Assembly: GCA_021792135.1 (NCBI GenBank)
Contig: JAJYVF010000003.1
Coordinates: 62,001-126,000 of the forward strand
Origin: Acidobacteriota bacterium
GTDB lineage: Bacteria > Acidobacteriota > Terriglobia > Terriglobales > Acidobacteriaceae
Length of the DNA stretch: 64,000 nt
Direction of reading: 5' to 3'
Numbering within the stretch: position 1 is the first letter of the stretch; every line of letters begins with the position of its first letter. Below are positions 46,617-57,981 of the stretch, in pieces. Position numbers and translations under genes: made by a program. The notes under the pieces were generated by a model. That model searched no databases. It was not told where the DNA came from and saw nothing but the letters and a program-made list of their open reading frames with translations.

Positions 46617-49400
46617 TTAATAGATGAAGCTGAGCGCCGCTGCGCCGAAAGCGAACTGCGAGAACAACTGCGAATACTCCAGGAAACCCCGCATAGCCGA
46701 CGGCTTGAAGATCTTTTGCGGCACCACGATCGTGTCCCCCGGGTTCATCCGCAGACCAGCGAACTCGTTGCCCCAGATTCCGCTCTCGGCCTCCCGGCTG
46801 ATGACCGAGCCATCCGCCCGAATGACGAAAATGTGCTTTGCGTCGGCGTCCCGATTGGGTCCGCCCGCCAGCCGCAGGTAACTGCCCGCACGGCGCGAAG
46901 ATGTATACAGGAAGGAATTCTGGTCATAGACGGCGCCCACCACATTCACACTGGCTGGCAGGGTAGGAACCATGAAGCGGTCTCCGTCCTCCAGTGCAAT
47001 GTCCGGAAGGGAATCCACGGCGGTCGTGCCTGGCCGGAATTCCAGCACAATCCGGCCAGTAGCCCGCATTCGACTGAGCTGAGTAAGCATGGCCTGCTCG
47101 CTCGCCTGCGCGGCGCTTCCGGTCGCCAAATCCTGGGGCGAGCTGACGGGAGAAGATATGATCGCCAGATTGCCCTGCTGGATCTGTAAAGAGAGAGTCT
47201 CTATGTACTCATTCAGCCTGCGCTGCTGCGCAGTTCGCGTCGATTCACGGGTGAACTCGGACCCGTAGAGATATGCATTGGGGCTGAACCCGCCGGCTCG
47301 CTTCACCAGCTCGCGCAGCGTCTCTCCCGGGCGGACGGTGTAGATGCCGGAATGGACAAACTCGCCCTCCAGCCGTACGAACTTCGTCTGTTCGTTCACC
47401 GGAACCCGGATATCCGCCTGCGAAAGGATCGAGACTACATCGCCGGGCTCGAGCGTCAGGTTCTGCGATTCGTCATGGTGCAATACCAGGCGTCCCAGAT
47501 CGAACGGAATGAGCGTGGTCTTCAGCGTCTTCGGATCCAGCCGCTCGATGACCGCATAATTCCAGTCGATATCGGGGGCGATGGGGCCGACCCGGGTGCG
47601 TGTCGGAGAAAGCACGCGAGGCCCGAGCTCCGACTGTTCCTCGGCCAGACTTGCGCTGCTGGCGCTGGGAGCCCGCTGCCCACCCACACCCTGTGTGGAC
47701 CCGGTCGGGCCGCCGGTCGCAGTCTGGTCCGGGGGGACCCCCGTGGTGTCGTAATTCTGGCCCGCGTAGCCCTGATCGGTCGAATACCCTGCTGCCGCAT
47801 TTCCGTACTGGTCCGTCGGATTTCCATATTGATCCGTCGGAGTTGCACCCGTGCCATACTGGTCCGTGGCATACTGATCCACGGTGGATTGGTTGCTGCC
47901 AGCCAGCCCCAGGCTGTTCTGCTGGCCGGCCGCCCCGCCCTGCCCGATCTGGTTCCCGGCCATGCCCGGGCGTGGCAAGGGAGGGTGCCCAAGAAGCTGG
48001 CTCCGCGGCAAATTAGCCGGATACGTTGGCTGACGCAGGTTGGGGAAATAGCGGAGCGGCTCGAACTCCGGTCCCGGAAGTCCCAGCTGCGCGCGCCTCC
48101 ACCAGTAGTTGCGGGTAATCAGGGAGTCCCTGTCCGGGATCAGCTCGCTTACTTTCATTCCCGGATGCCACGCGAACCTGCCGGGATTAGCGGTGTTCCC
48201 GCGCAGCGTCACCGTCTTCTGATACTGGGGAAGAATGGAATAAAGCAGGACCAGATCGCCGTCGTCCAGCGTGGTTGTCAGGCCCTGCTTGTCGTACGCG
48301 ACTTCCATCGCCAGCCGGTTGCGATGTTCGTCGATTCGCTCGATCGAGATCTGCGTCCGGGCGGCAATGGCGGTTGCTCCTCCGGCATCCGCGATCAGGC
48401 TGCCCAGCGACTCTCCCGGACGGAGTTCGTACACAGCCGGATTTCGGATGCTGCCCGTGACAGCCACCTCGGGTCCCGCCGCCGGGATGAAGATCACATC
48501 GCCCGACTGCAGCGGCACGTCCTTCGACTTGTCACCATGGATCAGCAGGTCATACAGATCAAAGGTCGCGACGACCTTTCCGCTGCGCCGCAGTTCAATC
48601 TTTCGCAGCGATCCCGTCGCCGACGGGCCGCCTCCGGCGAAAAGAGCATCCACCAGGGTGCTGAGGGAGCTGACAGTGTAGACACCCGGCCGCCGCGCCT
48701 CACCTGTCAGGTAGACCTGAATCGCCCGAATCTCACCGACGTCCGCCGTCAGGTCGAAATTGTGGAAGACCCTGCCGACTGCTGAGCGCAAGTGCTCATC
48801 CAGCCCGGAAAACGGAATTCCAGCGACGTGCACCTCGCCCACCTGCGGCAGGTAGATCTCACCCGAACGGTCCACCCGCACATCAGCGTGGAAATTTACC
48901 TGCCCCCATACCCGAATGCGCAACTCATCTCCGGGGCCGATTGCGTAGTCGGGGGGGACCGGTGTCAGGTCCAGCGGAGCGAATGTGGACGGCACATACC
49001 GGAACAGGTTCGCCCCAAATATCGGAAGAACTTCTCCGGTTGTGGATGCCACGAACTTCTGAAATTCAGTCAGCGGTTCGGGAGGAAGCGGTCTCCGCGG
49101 CTGATAATAGCCGAGGCCCCGGCCTGGGGGTCCGTAATCCATATAATTCAAATTCTGTGACTGCCCCGGAGTCATCGTTCGCGGCATCATCATGCCCGAG
49201 ACCCCCGGTGAATACGGATTGACTCCCGTATATTGCCCTGAACATTCTGGTGCCGATGCCATCAGCGGATCCGTACAGTCGGGAGTACCGGTTTGGCCGG
49301 AAACACTGCCTGGGTACGGTTGTTGCTGTAACGGTTCCTGGGCGCGCACAGAAAGGGCAACCAGCGGGATCACAGCAAGGAGAGCCAGCTTCTTCGTCAT
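46617..49400 (-). CDS. Wza-like outer-membrane polysaccharide export protein with SLBB repeats
   Basis: 927 aa. Signal peptide from MTKKLALLAVIPLVALSVRAQ; start 49400 chosen because of it, the in-frame ORF extending to 50075 crosses the opposing sugar-transferase gene. A Poly_export domain (about 170-240: YAIGPGDELRIRVWGQVNFHADVRVDRSGEIYLPQVG) is followed by several SLBB domains (AIQVYLTGEARRPGVYTV; VAVTGSIRNPAVYELRPGES; VTLRGNTANPG; VRLEGEFVHSGIYTVRPGET; VNVVGAVYDQNSF). A long low-complexity linker with repeated TDQYG units lies in the middle. No lipobox was seen, unlike E. coli Wza. It would form the outer-membrane exit pore for the polymer. Confidence 0.9.
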   Translation of the reverse strand: MTKKLALLAVIPLVALSVRAQEPLQQQPYPGSVSGQTGTPDCTDPLMASAPECSGQYTGVNPYSPGVSGMMMPRTMTPGQSQNLNYMDYGPPGRGLGYYQPRRPLPPEPLTEFQKFVASTTGEVLPIFGANLFRYVPSTFAPLDLTPVPPDYAIGPGDELRIRVWGQVNFHADVRVDRSGEIYLPQVGEVHVAGIPFSGLDEHLRSAVGRVFHNFDLTADVGEIRAIQVYLTGEARRPGVYTVSSLSTLVDALFAGGGPSATGSLRKIELRRSGKVVATFDLYDLLIHGDKSKDVPLQSGDVIFIPAAGPEVAVTGSIRNPAVYELRPGESLGSLIADAGGATAIAARTQISIERIDEHRNRLAMEVAYDKQGLTTTLDDGDLVLLYSILPQYQKTVTLRGNTANPGRFAWHPGMKVSELIPDRDSLITRNYWWRRAQLGLPGPEFEPLRYFPNLRQPTYPANLPRSQLLGHPPLPRPGMAGNQIGQGGAAGQQNSLGLAGSNQSTVDQYATDQYGTGATPTDQYGNPTDQYGNAAAGYSTDQGYAGQNYDTTGVPPDQTATGGPTGSTQGVGGQRAPSASSASLAEEQSELGPRVLSPTRTRVGPIAPDIDWNYAVIERLDPKTLKTTLIPFDLGRLVLHHDESQNLTLEPGDVVSILSQADIRVPVNEQTKFVRLEGEFVHSGIYTVRPGETLRELVKRAGGFSPNAYLYGSEFTRESTRTAQQRRLNEYIETLSLQIQQGNLAIISSPVSSPQDLATGSAAQASEQAMLTQLSRMRATGRIVLEFRPGTTAVDSLPDIALEDGDRFMVPTLPASVNVVGAVYDQNSFLYTSSRRAGSYLRLAGGPNRDADAKHIFVIRADGSVISREAESGIWGNEFAGLRMNPGDTIVVPQKIFKPSAMRGFLEYSQLFSQFAFGAAALSFIY
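47745..47900 (-). repeat. Imperfect tandem repeat encoding DQYG units
   Basis: Within the Wza-like gene, the encoded segment repeats TDQYG about four times (DQYATDQYG, PTDQYGNPTDQYG) in a Gln/Tyr/Gly/Asn-rich linker. The DNA has near-identical units around ACTGGTCCGT/ATTGATCCGT. It may be prone to slippage and length variation. Confidence 0.7.
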
Positions 49401-49779
49401 ACCCGGGCACCGCACAGACACGCTGCCGGTCGCGGTCGGCGGCTGATCGTCTTCTGTTCCTGCAACGGACGGGAACCTTTCGAGGCACCGCCAGTTTAGC
49501 ATGCGCGCTCCTGCCAGGGTCCGCGCCCTCTCGTGAATTGTGTTTTGTTCCATTTCCGGGCGGTCGTGGGGCGTGTCAACCAGGGTACGACGGTGTCCCC
49601 AAAGCCATATTTTATTCAAACTACCAACCCCGGCAGCGTATACTGCCTCCCAGAAACACAGGACTCGATTGGTTGCAGCTCTGTAATTCTGTGGCCAGCC
49701 AGGAACTCCCGCCGGAAGACCGAAGCTCGTTTTTTGGATCTGCGCGTACGAATACCAAAATCGTAATTGGTGGGTGGAG
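49401..49779. other. Divergent intergenic region
   Basis: 379 bp between the Wza-like gene (minus) and the sugar transferase (plus). Coding potential is poor; it probably holds both promoters, though no strong -35/-10 pair was found. Confidence 0.5.
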
Positions 49780-50658
49780 ATGGGGTCGCTTTCATTCGAA
49801 AACATTTTTCCTTCGGAGCCCGGAGATCGGTCGGAACGTGCAGGGTGGCCACCCAGGAAGGTGCCGGTTAGCTGGAGCAATCCGTCCCTTGCCGCTCTCC
49901 CTGCCGCTCGCACGCTGAGCGAGGCAAGCCCCTGGGCGATTTCCGCTATGCGCCGTGTTCTGGATTTCAGCCTCGCAGGCACCGCGCTGATTGCCCTTTC
50001 ACCGGTGATGGCATTCGCTGCCGCGCTGGTCCGCTTCGGTTCCCCCGGACCGATCCTGTTCCGCCAGCGGCGCATGGGGCGAAACGGAAAAGAATTTACG
50101 CTCTACAAATTCCGCTCCATGCGGGAAGAGTACGGGACCAGCACCTGTATCACCGTCAGCGGCGATTCCAGAATTACCCCGGTGGGGGCGTTTCTGCGCC
50201 GCTACAAGCTGGACGAACTCCCGCAGTTCTGGAATGTACTCCGCGGCGATATGGGCCTGGTCGGTCCGCGCCCCAAGCTGCCCCACCATGAAGCCCTGCA
50301 CATGACCTACAGGCCGGGCATTACTGGCGCTGCCACCCTGGCCTTTCGTAATGAGGAAGAGCTGCTCTCCCAGATCCCGGAGACCGAGCTGGAGATCTTC
50401 TACGAGAGCTTCGTGAAGCCTGCCAAGGCTCATCTTGATTCCGAGTACATGCGTGCCGCTTCGCCGGTCAGCGACCTGAAGATCCTCTGGCGCACTGGAA
50501 CCTCGTGCCTGTTTTCCCCGGCCAGGGTGCGGCCCGAGGCAGCCGAGGTCATGGCGCAGTTTGCCTGGGCTCGGGGGGGGGCTTCCAAAGTGGAACACAG
50601 CGCGGTTGCTGCCGGTGAGAAGCGGGCCTGTGTTGCCCGCTTCAACCCCGAGATGTAA
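49780..50658 (+). CDS. Initiating sugar-phosphate transferase (undecaprenyl-phosphate glycosyl-1-phosphate transferase)
   Basis: 292 aa. The bacterial sugar transferase domain: RRVLDFSLAGTALIALSPVMAFAAALVRFGSPGPILFRQRRMGRNGKEF (single membrane hairpin then catalytic part), TLYKFRSMRE, RRYKLDELPQFWNVLRGDMGLVGPRP with the conserved DELPQxxNVxxGxM. It is a short WbaP/PglC-type form without the four-helix N-terminal domain; about 55 unusual residues precede the domain. ATG 49780 has GGTGG just upstream. It loads the first sugar on undecaprenyl phosphate, starting repeat-unit assembly for the whole locus. Confidence 0.93.
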   Translation: MGSLSFENIFPSEPGDRSERAGWPPRKVPVSWSNPSLAALPAARTLSEASPWAISAMRRVLDFSLAGTALIALSPVMAFAAALVRFGSPGPILFRQRRMGRNGKEFTLYKFRSMREEYGTSTCITVSGDSRITPVGAFLRRYKLDELPQFWNVLRGDMGLVGPRPKLPHHEALHMTYRPGITGAATLAFRNEEELLSQIPETELEIFYESFVKPAKAHLDSEYMRAASPVSDLKILWRTGTSCLFSPARVRPEAAEVMAQFAWARGGASKVEHSAVAAGEKRACVARFNPEM

Positions 50659-50919
50659 CCCGAACCTGAAATCTGTCCACAAGGAGCAGCTCAGGGACTG
50701 TTCTTCTTCCGTTGGAGCGCGATCTCTGCCGATTGCCCACTGAAATGGGCCGTTCCGATTTGGTTCTGCCCTGCCGTCCTGTTACGTCAGGCACCCTGGT
50801 TCGACATCCGGCGCGCAGCATTTCCGCCATCCTGCTGAACAATCGAGACATCTCGCCCCTTCGTTCCGCTCACCCGTCTCCGGGCACGACGCCGATGCGG
50901 TGGCGAGAGGAACCCACTC

Positions 50920-53900
50920 GTGACCGCCCGCCCGCTCAACGCGTCTCATATCGACCCCGGCAAGAGGGCCGGACAAACTCCAGCCTCGGAGGGCCGGTGC
51001 AGGGGACTGCCGTCGCGGCAATGGCAGGACTCCGGGGTCTTGTTTGCCGGATTTCTCGCCTGTGCAGCCGCGTTGGCCAGCGTGTTCCTCGGGCCGGCAA
51101 CGGCCTGGTCCCAGCAACAGTCTCCGTCGCGCTCCTACGCGGTCCTGCCTGGCAAAACCGGGAAGGGCCGGTCGGCCCTGTTCCTGGCAAGACGTGGGCT
51201 GGGACGCCAGGGAGAACCCACCCCCGCCGGCATTCTGATCCAGGCGCGCGCCAGCCACGCCGCCCTGGTCCGCGCGCGTGCAGCCGCAGCCCAAATGCAA
51301 ACACCCGCTCCCGTCTGGCAGCCAATCGGCCCTGGTCAGGTCAGCACCTCTTCGTGGAACCTCGTCACAGGACGCGTGACCAGCATCGCCGCCGACCCGT
51401 CGGTCTCCTCCGGGAACACTGTCTATGTGGGAACCACCGGAGGGGGTGTGTGGAGGTCCACCAATGCCGCGGATGCCACCCTTGCGGATGTCAGCTTTGT
51501 CCCCCTCACGGATAACGTGAGCGCTTTCTCTTCCGCCGCGCTGACCTCTCTCAGCATCGGCGCGGTTTCCGTCCAGCCGGGCGGCACAGGAGTCATCCTG
51601 GCCGGAACTGGAGATCCCAACGATGCCACCGATTCCTGGTATGGCGCGGGCATCCTGCGCTCCGCGGATGGCGGCAACACCTGGAGCCTGATCAGCACCA
51701 CCAGCGGCTCCGGCTCCACCTACACCTTTCTCGGCAATGCCTTTGCCGGATTCGCCTGGAGTTCCGTCACTCCCAGCCTGGTCGTGGCCGCCGTCAGTCA
51801 GTCCGAATACGGCTCAATTCTCGGCGGCTCTGCCAGCCAGGCGATCCCAGGTGTCTACTACTCGGCCGACGCCGGGCTTAGCTGGCAGTTGGCCACCATC
51901 GAGGATGACACCACCGTCATCCAGTCCCCGCAAATGAGTGTCGCTCTCGGAAATGCCGCGACCGCCGTTGTCTGGAACCCGATCCGCCAGCGCTTCTATG
52001 CGGCCATCCGGCTCCACGGCTACTATGAGTCCGCCGACGGGATCACGTGGACCCGCCTTGCCAGCCAGCCGGGGGCGAACTTGAGTACTTTCAACTGCCC
52101 TTCCGACCCGGGTCAGCCGGGTGCGATTTCCTGCCCCATGTTCCGCGGAGCCCTGGCTGTCCAGCCGCTGACCGGCGACATGTTCGCTCTGACTGTCGAC
52201 CAGAACAATCTCGACCAGGGACTGTACCAGGATGTGTGCAGCCGAACTTCCGGCGCCTGCGCCTCCGGCTCGGTGCAGTTCGGCACGCAGATCGCCGATC
52301 GGCCGCTGGACTCGATCGGCGGCGATGGCACCATCCCGCAGGGAGGCTACAACCTGTGGCTGGCCGCGGTGCCCTCGCAGCAGGATACCCTGCTCTTCGC
52401 GGGTGCGACCGACATCTGGCGCTGCAGCCTGGCCAGCGGCTGCGCCTGGCGCAATACCACCAATGCCCAGACCTGCGCGGCGGCCCATGTGGCGCCGGCG
52501 CAGCACGCTGTCGACGCCACGTTCGGAGCAAGCGGGCTGCTCTACTTCGGCAATGACGGCGGGCTCTGGCGCTCGACCGACGCCGTCAGCCAGCAGGACT
52601 CGGTCTGCTCCCCCGACGACGCCGCTCACTTCGACAATCTCAACGGCGCCCTCGGGTCGCTGGCGGAGGTGGAAAGCTTCAGCGAGGACCCCACAGACTC
52701 TTCGGTCTGGCTGGCGGCGATGGGAGGCCTCGGCACTGCAGCCGCGCCGCAGAGCGGAACCGTCTGGAATCAGGTCCTGGACGGCGAAGGCAACATGGTC
52801 GCCGTCGATCCCGCCGACGCGCAGAACTGGTATGCCACCTCGGAATTCGGCGTGGGTGTCAACCGCTGCATCGAGGGTACAGCCTGCGATACGGCGGCCT
52901 TCGGCAACGTGGTCATTGGCGAAAGTCAGGTCGAGGACGACGTCCAGCTCATCCCTGCGCCCTGGATCCTCGATCCCCAGGACACAGCGAACCTCATCCT
53001 CGGTACCTGCCGCGTCTGGCGCGGTCCGGCCACAGGAGCCGGCTGGGGCCCGAGCAGCCTCCTCAGCACGATGCTCGACAGCGACCAGGGGACATTCTGC
53101 AATGGCAATGCTGAAATCCGCTCTCTCGCCGCCGCCATGAACACCTCCGGCGGCTCGCCGGGCTCTGAACATCTCTACGCGGGTATGGCAGGCACGCTCG
53201 ACGGCGGTGCCACTGTTCCCGGCCACGTCTTCACCGCCAGTGTCAATGTCGCATCCCAGGCATCGAACACCACCTGGATCGATCTCGCGGGTTCCCCAAT
53301 CGCTAACCAGGCGCGCCCAGGAGAGCAGTTCGATCCCGGAGGATTCGACATCTCCGACATCTACGCTGACCCGCACGACGCAACGGGCCGCACCATCTAC
53401 GTCACCGTGCAGGGGTATACCGGCAGTTCTGTGGCCGAACCGCTGGTGTATCGCTCCACGGATGCGGGCGCGCACTGGTACGACATCACCGCCAACCTGC
53501 CCAATGCTCCCGTGAACGCCGTGGCCGTCGATCCGAATGACGCGAATATCATCTACGTCGCTTCGGATACCGGCGTCTACATGACCCAGAACGTAGCCGG
53601 CTGCAGCCCCGCTGGCGCCATCTGCTGGAATGTCTTCGGCAGCGGTCTCCCCAATGCGCCGGCCATGGCGCTGATGACCTGGAATGAAGGCTCCGTTCAG
53701 GTGCTCCGCGTCGCCACCTACGGGCGCGGCATCTGGCAAACCACCCTCGCGACCGCCGGCATTGCTCCCACCACCGCAAACCTTTCGCCCGGCTCGCTGA
53801 CTTTCGCCGCACAGCAGGTTCAGACGGTCAGCGCCAGACAAACCCTCGCCGTCACTAATTCCGGCGCGCTCAACCTGAACATCAACAGCGTAACCATCAC

Positions 53901-55524
53901 CGGTGACTTCAGCGAAACAGACAACTGCAGCGGAGAATCTCTGGCGCCGGCTGCTTCCTGCCAGATCCTGGTCACCTTCGATCCCACAAAGACCGGCGCG
54001 AGGCAGGGCGGTCTCACCCTCTTCGCCAACGTCCCCGGAGGCCAGCTCACAGCTGCGCTTTCCGGCACGGGTCTGGCTCCTGCCGCGGTCCTGCTCAATC
54101 CCGGCTCGCTGAGCTTCGACCCAACCACAATCGGCTCGCCCTCCGCCGCTCAGTCCATTTCCATCTCGAATACCGGAGCGGACCCCGTCGCGCTCAACGG
54201 CGAGTCGGTCACCGGCGATTTCAGCATCGCTGCCAATACCTGCGGCAGTACCCTTGCGCCGCAGTCCGGCTGCACCGTCAGCATCGTTTTCAAGCCCGCC
54301 GCATCGGGTTTGCGAAGCGGCGTGCTGACCGTCCGCGATGCCCTCGGAAGCCAGGTGGCGCAACTCTCCGGCACGGGGCAAACCGCCGCGACCGATGCGC
54401 TCTCGCCGTTATCGCTGGCTTTTGCAGCCCAGCAGATCGGCACCACCAGCCCCAGCCAGCAGGTCACGCTCACCAATTCCGGCGACCAGGCGCTGACCGG
54501 CATTACCCTTTCGGTCACCGGTGACTTTACGGTCGTCAACAACTGCGGGTCCCTGCTCCAGGGCCACGGTACCTGCACCATTCCGGTCAGCTATGTCCCC
54601 GCCAGAGTAGGCGCCGTAACGGGCACGCTGACGGTCACTGACGAGTTCCGCAGCCAGACCGCCACGCTGGCCGGTACCGGTCTGGCCCCGCCGGGGATTT
54701 CTGCCACTCCGGTGTCCATCGGTTTTGGCGGGTACGCCGTCGGTTCGGCCAGCGGCGTCCAGACCGTCACCGTCACCAACAGCGGCGGCTATTCGCTCAC
54801 CGCCCTCAGCGCCACTATCAGTCCCGGATTCACCATCGCCGGCAACAATTGCCCCGCGACCCTGCCCATCCAGTCCGCCTGCCAGATCGACGTCACCTTC
54901 TCGCCGTCGGCCGCCGGCCCTGCGACGGGCATGCTGGCCATCTCGGCCGCGAACCTCACCCGCAGCCTGGTCGTCGCCCTTTCCGGCTCCGGCGAAGACT
55001 TCAGCCTCGTCGTGACCGGCTCGTCCTCCACCGTCATCACCAGCGGCCAGTCCGCCAATTTCTCTCTTCAGCTGACCGGATTAGCCGGAACCACAGGCAC
55101 CGTAGCCCTCGATTGCGGCCCGCTGCCGCAGAACGCCACCTGTTCTGTGAATCCGGCCAGCCTGACCCTGACCGGCTCGAATACATCCACGGTTTCGGTA
55201 TCGATCATGACCGGCGTCGCAGCCGCCTCCGCCCTTCGGCGCGACCGCTGGTCGACAACCAGGGCTGCGCTTCTCGCGCTGGTTGTGCCGGTATGCTTTG
55301 CGTTTCGCCGCAGAAGAGCTTTCGCAGCCACGCTGTTCTTTCTGCTGCTGGTCTTCCTTCCCGCGGGCTGCGGCGTCGGAGCCAGCTCAGGTTCCGCCGG
55401 CAGCGGAAGCGGCAGTTCGGGGGGAAGTCAGAATTCCACGCCTCCCAGCACCTACGACATCACCGTCCGGGGAACGATGTCCAACATCACGCACAGCGTC
55501 GTGTTCAAACTGACCGTCCAGTAG
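50920..55524 (+). CDS. Giant surface protein: sortilin-like beta-propeller, choice-of-anchor-D repeats, C-terminal anchor
   Basis: 1534 aa. N-terminal export region (hydrophobic LFAGFLACAAALASVFLGPATAWS near 44-67). Residues about 125-945 contain BNR/sortilin-like propeller blades (GVWRSTNAADAT, GILRSADGGNTWSL, GVYYSADAGLSW, LVYRSTDAGAHWYDI). Then four about 100-residue choice-of-anchor-D/ASPM-like Ig repeats (DNA about 53764-54066, 54070-54375, 54380-54680, 54685-54995), one further Ig-like unit, and a C-terminal pair of hydrophobic stretches with a basic RRRR loop and a LPAGCG segment before a short beta tail. Start GTG 50920 has GAGAGGAA upstream. Typical of acidobacterial cell-surface proteins; possibly a polymer- or adhesion-related structure. 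Function unknown. Confidence 0.82.
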   Translation: MTARPLNASHIDPGKRAGQTPASEGRCRGLPSRQWQDSGVLFAGFLACAAALASVFLGPATAWSQQQSPSRSYAVLPGKTGKGRSALFLARRGLGRQGEPTPAGILIQARASHAALVRARAAAAQMQTPAPVWQPIGPGQVSTSSWNLVTGRVTSIAADPSVSSGNTVYVGTTGGGVWRSTNAADATLADVSFVPLTDNVSAFSSAALTSLSIGAVSVQPGGTGVILAGTGDPNDATDSWYGAGILRSADGGNTWSLISTTSGSGSTYTFLGNAFAGFAWSSVTPSLVVAAVSQSEYGSILGGSASQAIPGVYYSADAGLSWQLATIEDDTTVIQSPQMSVALGNAATAVVWNPIRQRFYAAIRLHGYYESADGITWTRLASQPGANLSTFNCPSDPGQPGAISCPMFRGALAVQPLTGDMFALTVDQNNLDQGLYQDVCSRTSGACASGSVQFGTQIADRPLDSIGGDGTIPQGGYNLWLAAVPSQQDTLLFAGATDIWRCSLASGCAWRNTTNAQTCAAAHVAPAQHAVDATFGASGLLYFGNDGGLWRSTDAVSQQDSVCSPDDAAHFDNLNGALGSLAEVESFSEDPTDSSVWLAAMGGLGTAAAPQSGTVWNQVLDGEGNMVAVDPADAQNWYATSEFGVGVNRCIEGTACDTAAFGNVVIGESQVEDDVQLIPAPWILDPQDTANLILGTCRVWRGPATGAGWGPSSLLSTMLDSDQGTFCNGNAEIRSLAAAMNTSGGSPGSEHLYAGMAGTLDGGATVPGHVFTASVNVASQASNTTWIDLAGSPIANQARPGEQFDPGGFDISDIYADPHDATGRTIYVTVQGYTGSSVAEPLVYRSTDAGAHWYDITANLPNAPVNAVAVDPNDANIIYVASDTGVYMTQNVAGCSPAGAICWNVFGSGLPNAPAMALMTWNEGSVQVLRVATYGRGIWQTTLATAGIAPTTANLSPGSLTFAAQQVQTVSARQTLAVTNSGALNLNINSVTITGDFSETDNCSGESLAPAASCQILVTFDPTKTGARQGGLTLFANVPGGQLTAALSGTGLAPAAVLLNPGSLSFDPTTIGSPSAAQSISISNTGADPVALNGESVTGDFSIAANTCGSTLAPQSGCTVSIVFKPAASGLRSGVLTVRDALGSQVAQLSGTGQTAATDALSPLSLAFAAQQIGTTSPSQQVTLTNSGDQALTGITLSVTGDFTVVNNCGSLLQGHGTCTIPVSYVPARVGAVTGTLTVTDEFRSQTATLAGTGLAPPGISATPVSIGFGGYAVGSASGVQTVTVTNSGGYSLTALSATISPGFTIAGNNCPATLPIQSACQIDVTFSPSAAGPATGMLAISAANLTRSLVVALSGSGEDFSLVVTGSSSTVITSGQSANFSLQLTGLAGTTGTVALDCGPLPQNATCSVNPASLTLTGSNTSTVSVSIMTGVAAASALRRDRWSTTRAALLALVVPVCFAFRRRRAFAATLFFLLLVFLPAGCGVGASSGSAGSGSGSSGGSQNSTPPSTYDITVRGTMSNITHSVVFKLTVQ

Positions 55525-55549
55525 TTCCGACTCAGGCGGATACGGCCGC

Positions 55550-55765
55550 TCAGCCGTGCATCGCGCGCAGCAGGTGCACAACCCACCCGATCGTCAGCAA
55601 ACCGGCCCCTTCAATGAGAAATGCCCACAGAATCCCGCGAACGCAGCGGCCCGTGCATTCCACCTCTGCCACCTCGGTGGAACGCTCGGTCTCCCGCGAG
55701 AGCGACGATACCTGCGCAAATGACCTGGACCTCAAGGCAGAAAGACTCGACTCATAAGCAGACAT
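55550..55765 (-). CDS. Small single-pass membrane protein
   Basis: 71 aa. Strong ribosome site AAGGAG about 9 bp before the ATG, rare for a chance ORF in this region. A Ser/Glu-rich N-terminal half (AYESSLSALRSRSFAQVSSLS) is followed by one hydrophobic helix (ILWAFLIEGAGLLTIGWVVHLL). No known family. It may be regulated with the adjacent rpoD region or the surface protein (convergent with it); function unknown. Confidence 0.6.
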   Translation of the reverse strand: MSAYESSLSALRSRSFAQVSSLSRETERSTEVAEVECTGRCVRGILWAFLIEGAGLLTIGWVVHLLRAMHG

Positions 55766-55907
55766 CAGAAATTTCTCCTTGTTTTGACTAGTTTTCCCGG
55801 GGGGGCGGATCGATGCCGCTTACTGTTACATGCCCGTGGCGCAGTTCCAATCACACTTTGGTGGAACCCTGCTGCCCTCGGAGTTGGATGCCGTAACGGA
55901 AATGGGA

Positions 55908-55934
55908 AAGGCCGCCCCGTCCGGGAGCGGCCTT
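55908..55934 (-). terminator. Rho-independent terminator-like hairpin after rpoD
   Basis: AAGGCCGC pairs with GCGGCCTT, extended by CCC/GGG pairs and a short loop, 29 bp downstream of the rpoD stop. On the minus strand it continues into TTTCCC. It is symmetric enough to act in both directions. Confidence 0.7.
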
Positions 55935-55962
55935 CGTTGGTAAGTTGTTGTAAAAGCTACGG

Positions 55963-57651
<1,689 letters not shown>

Positions 57652-57981
57652 GCGGATTGGTCCCCCGCATTGAATTTTCGGATCTGTCTGCCTGAATGGG
57701 ACGAGGTGCGGTCAGGGCCATATGAGGCGGATCCCGAAGCGGCTCGGAGGCCGTCGGATCGTAGGCGCACGTCTGCCCAGGGACGTTCAGAATACCATAG
57801 AACCGGCTTAACTCCGGCAATTTCTGCCATTTCTGGGCCGTTCCGGCCTGAAAACGTCTGTATCTGGGGGCAAATCCTCAATCATTTAGATGTAGACGCG
57901 TCGAATTTGTTTCGTCATTGTCATCAATTTGCGCCGTTTTCGTTACGTCCGCCCCGCTGTACCCTGTATCCGGAACCCTCG
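57652..57981. other. Divergent rpoD/dnaG intergenic region
   Basis: 330 bp. No gene; the reading frame of dnaG is open through it and through antisense rpoD by chance. It must contain promoters for both genes, but no convincing consensus pair was seen. Confidence 0.5.

Noticed and set aside
49401-50075. Upstream extension of the Wza-like gene
   Set aside because: It overlaps the opposing sugar transferase and lacks similarity; a signal peptide begins at 49400.
51814-54381. 855-codon minus-strand open frame opposite the surface protein
   Set aside because: No domain or start signal; it mirrors the repetitive codons of the real gene.
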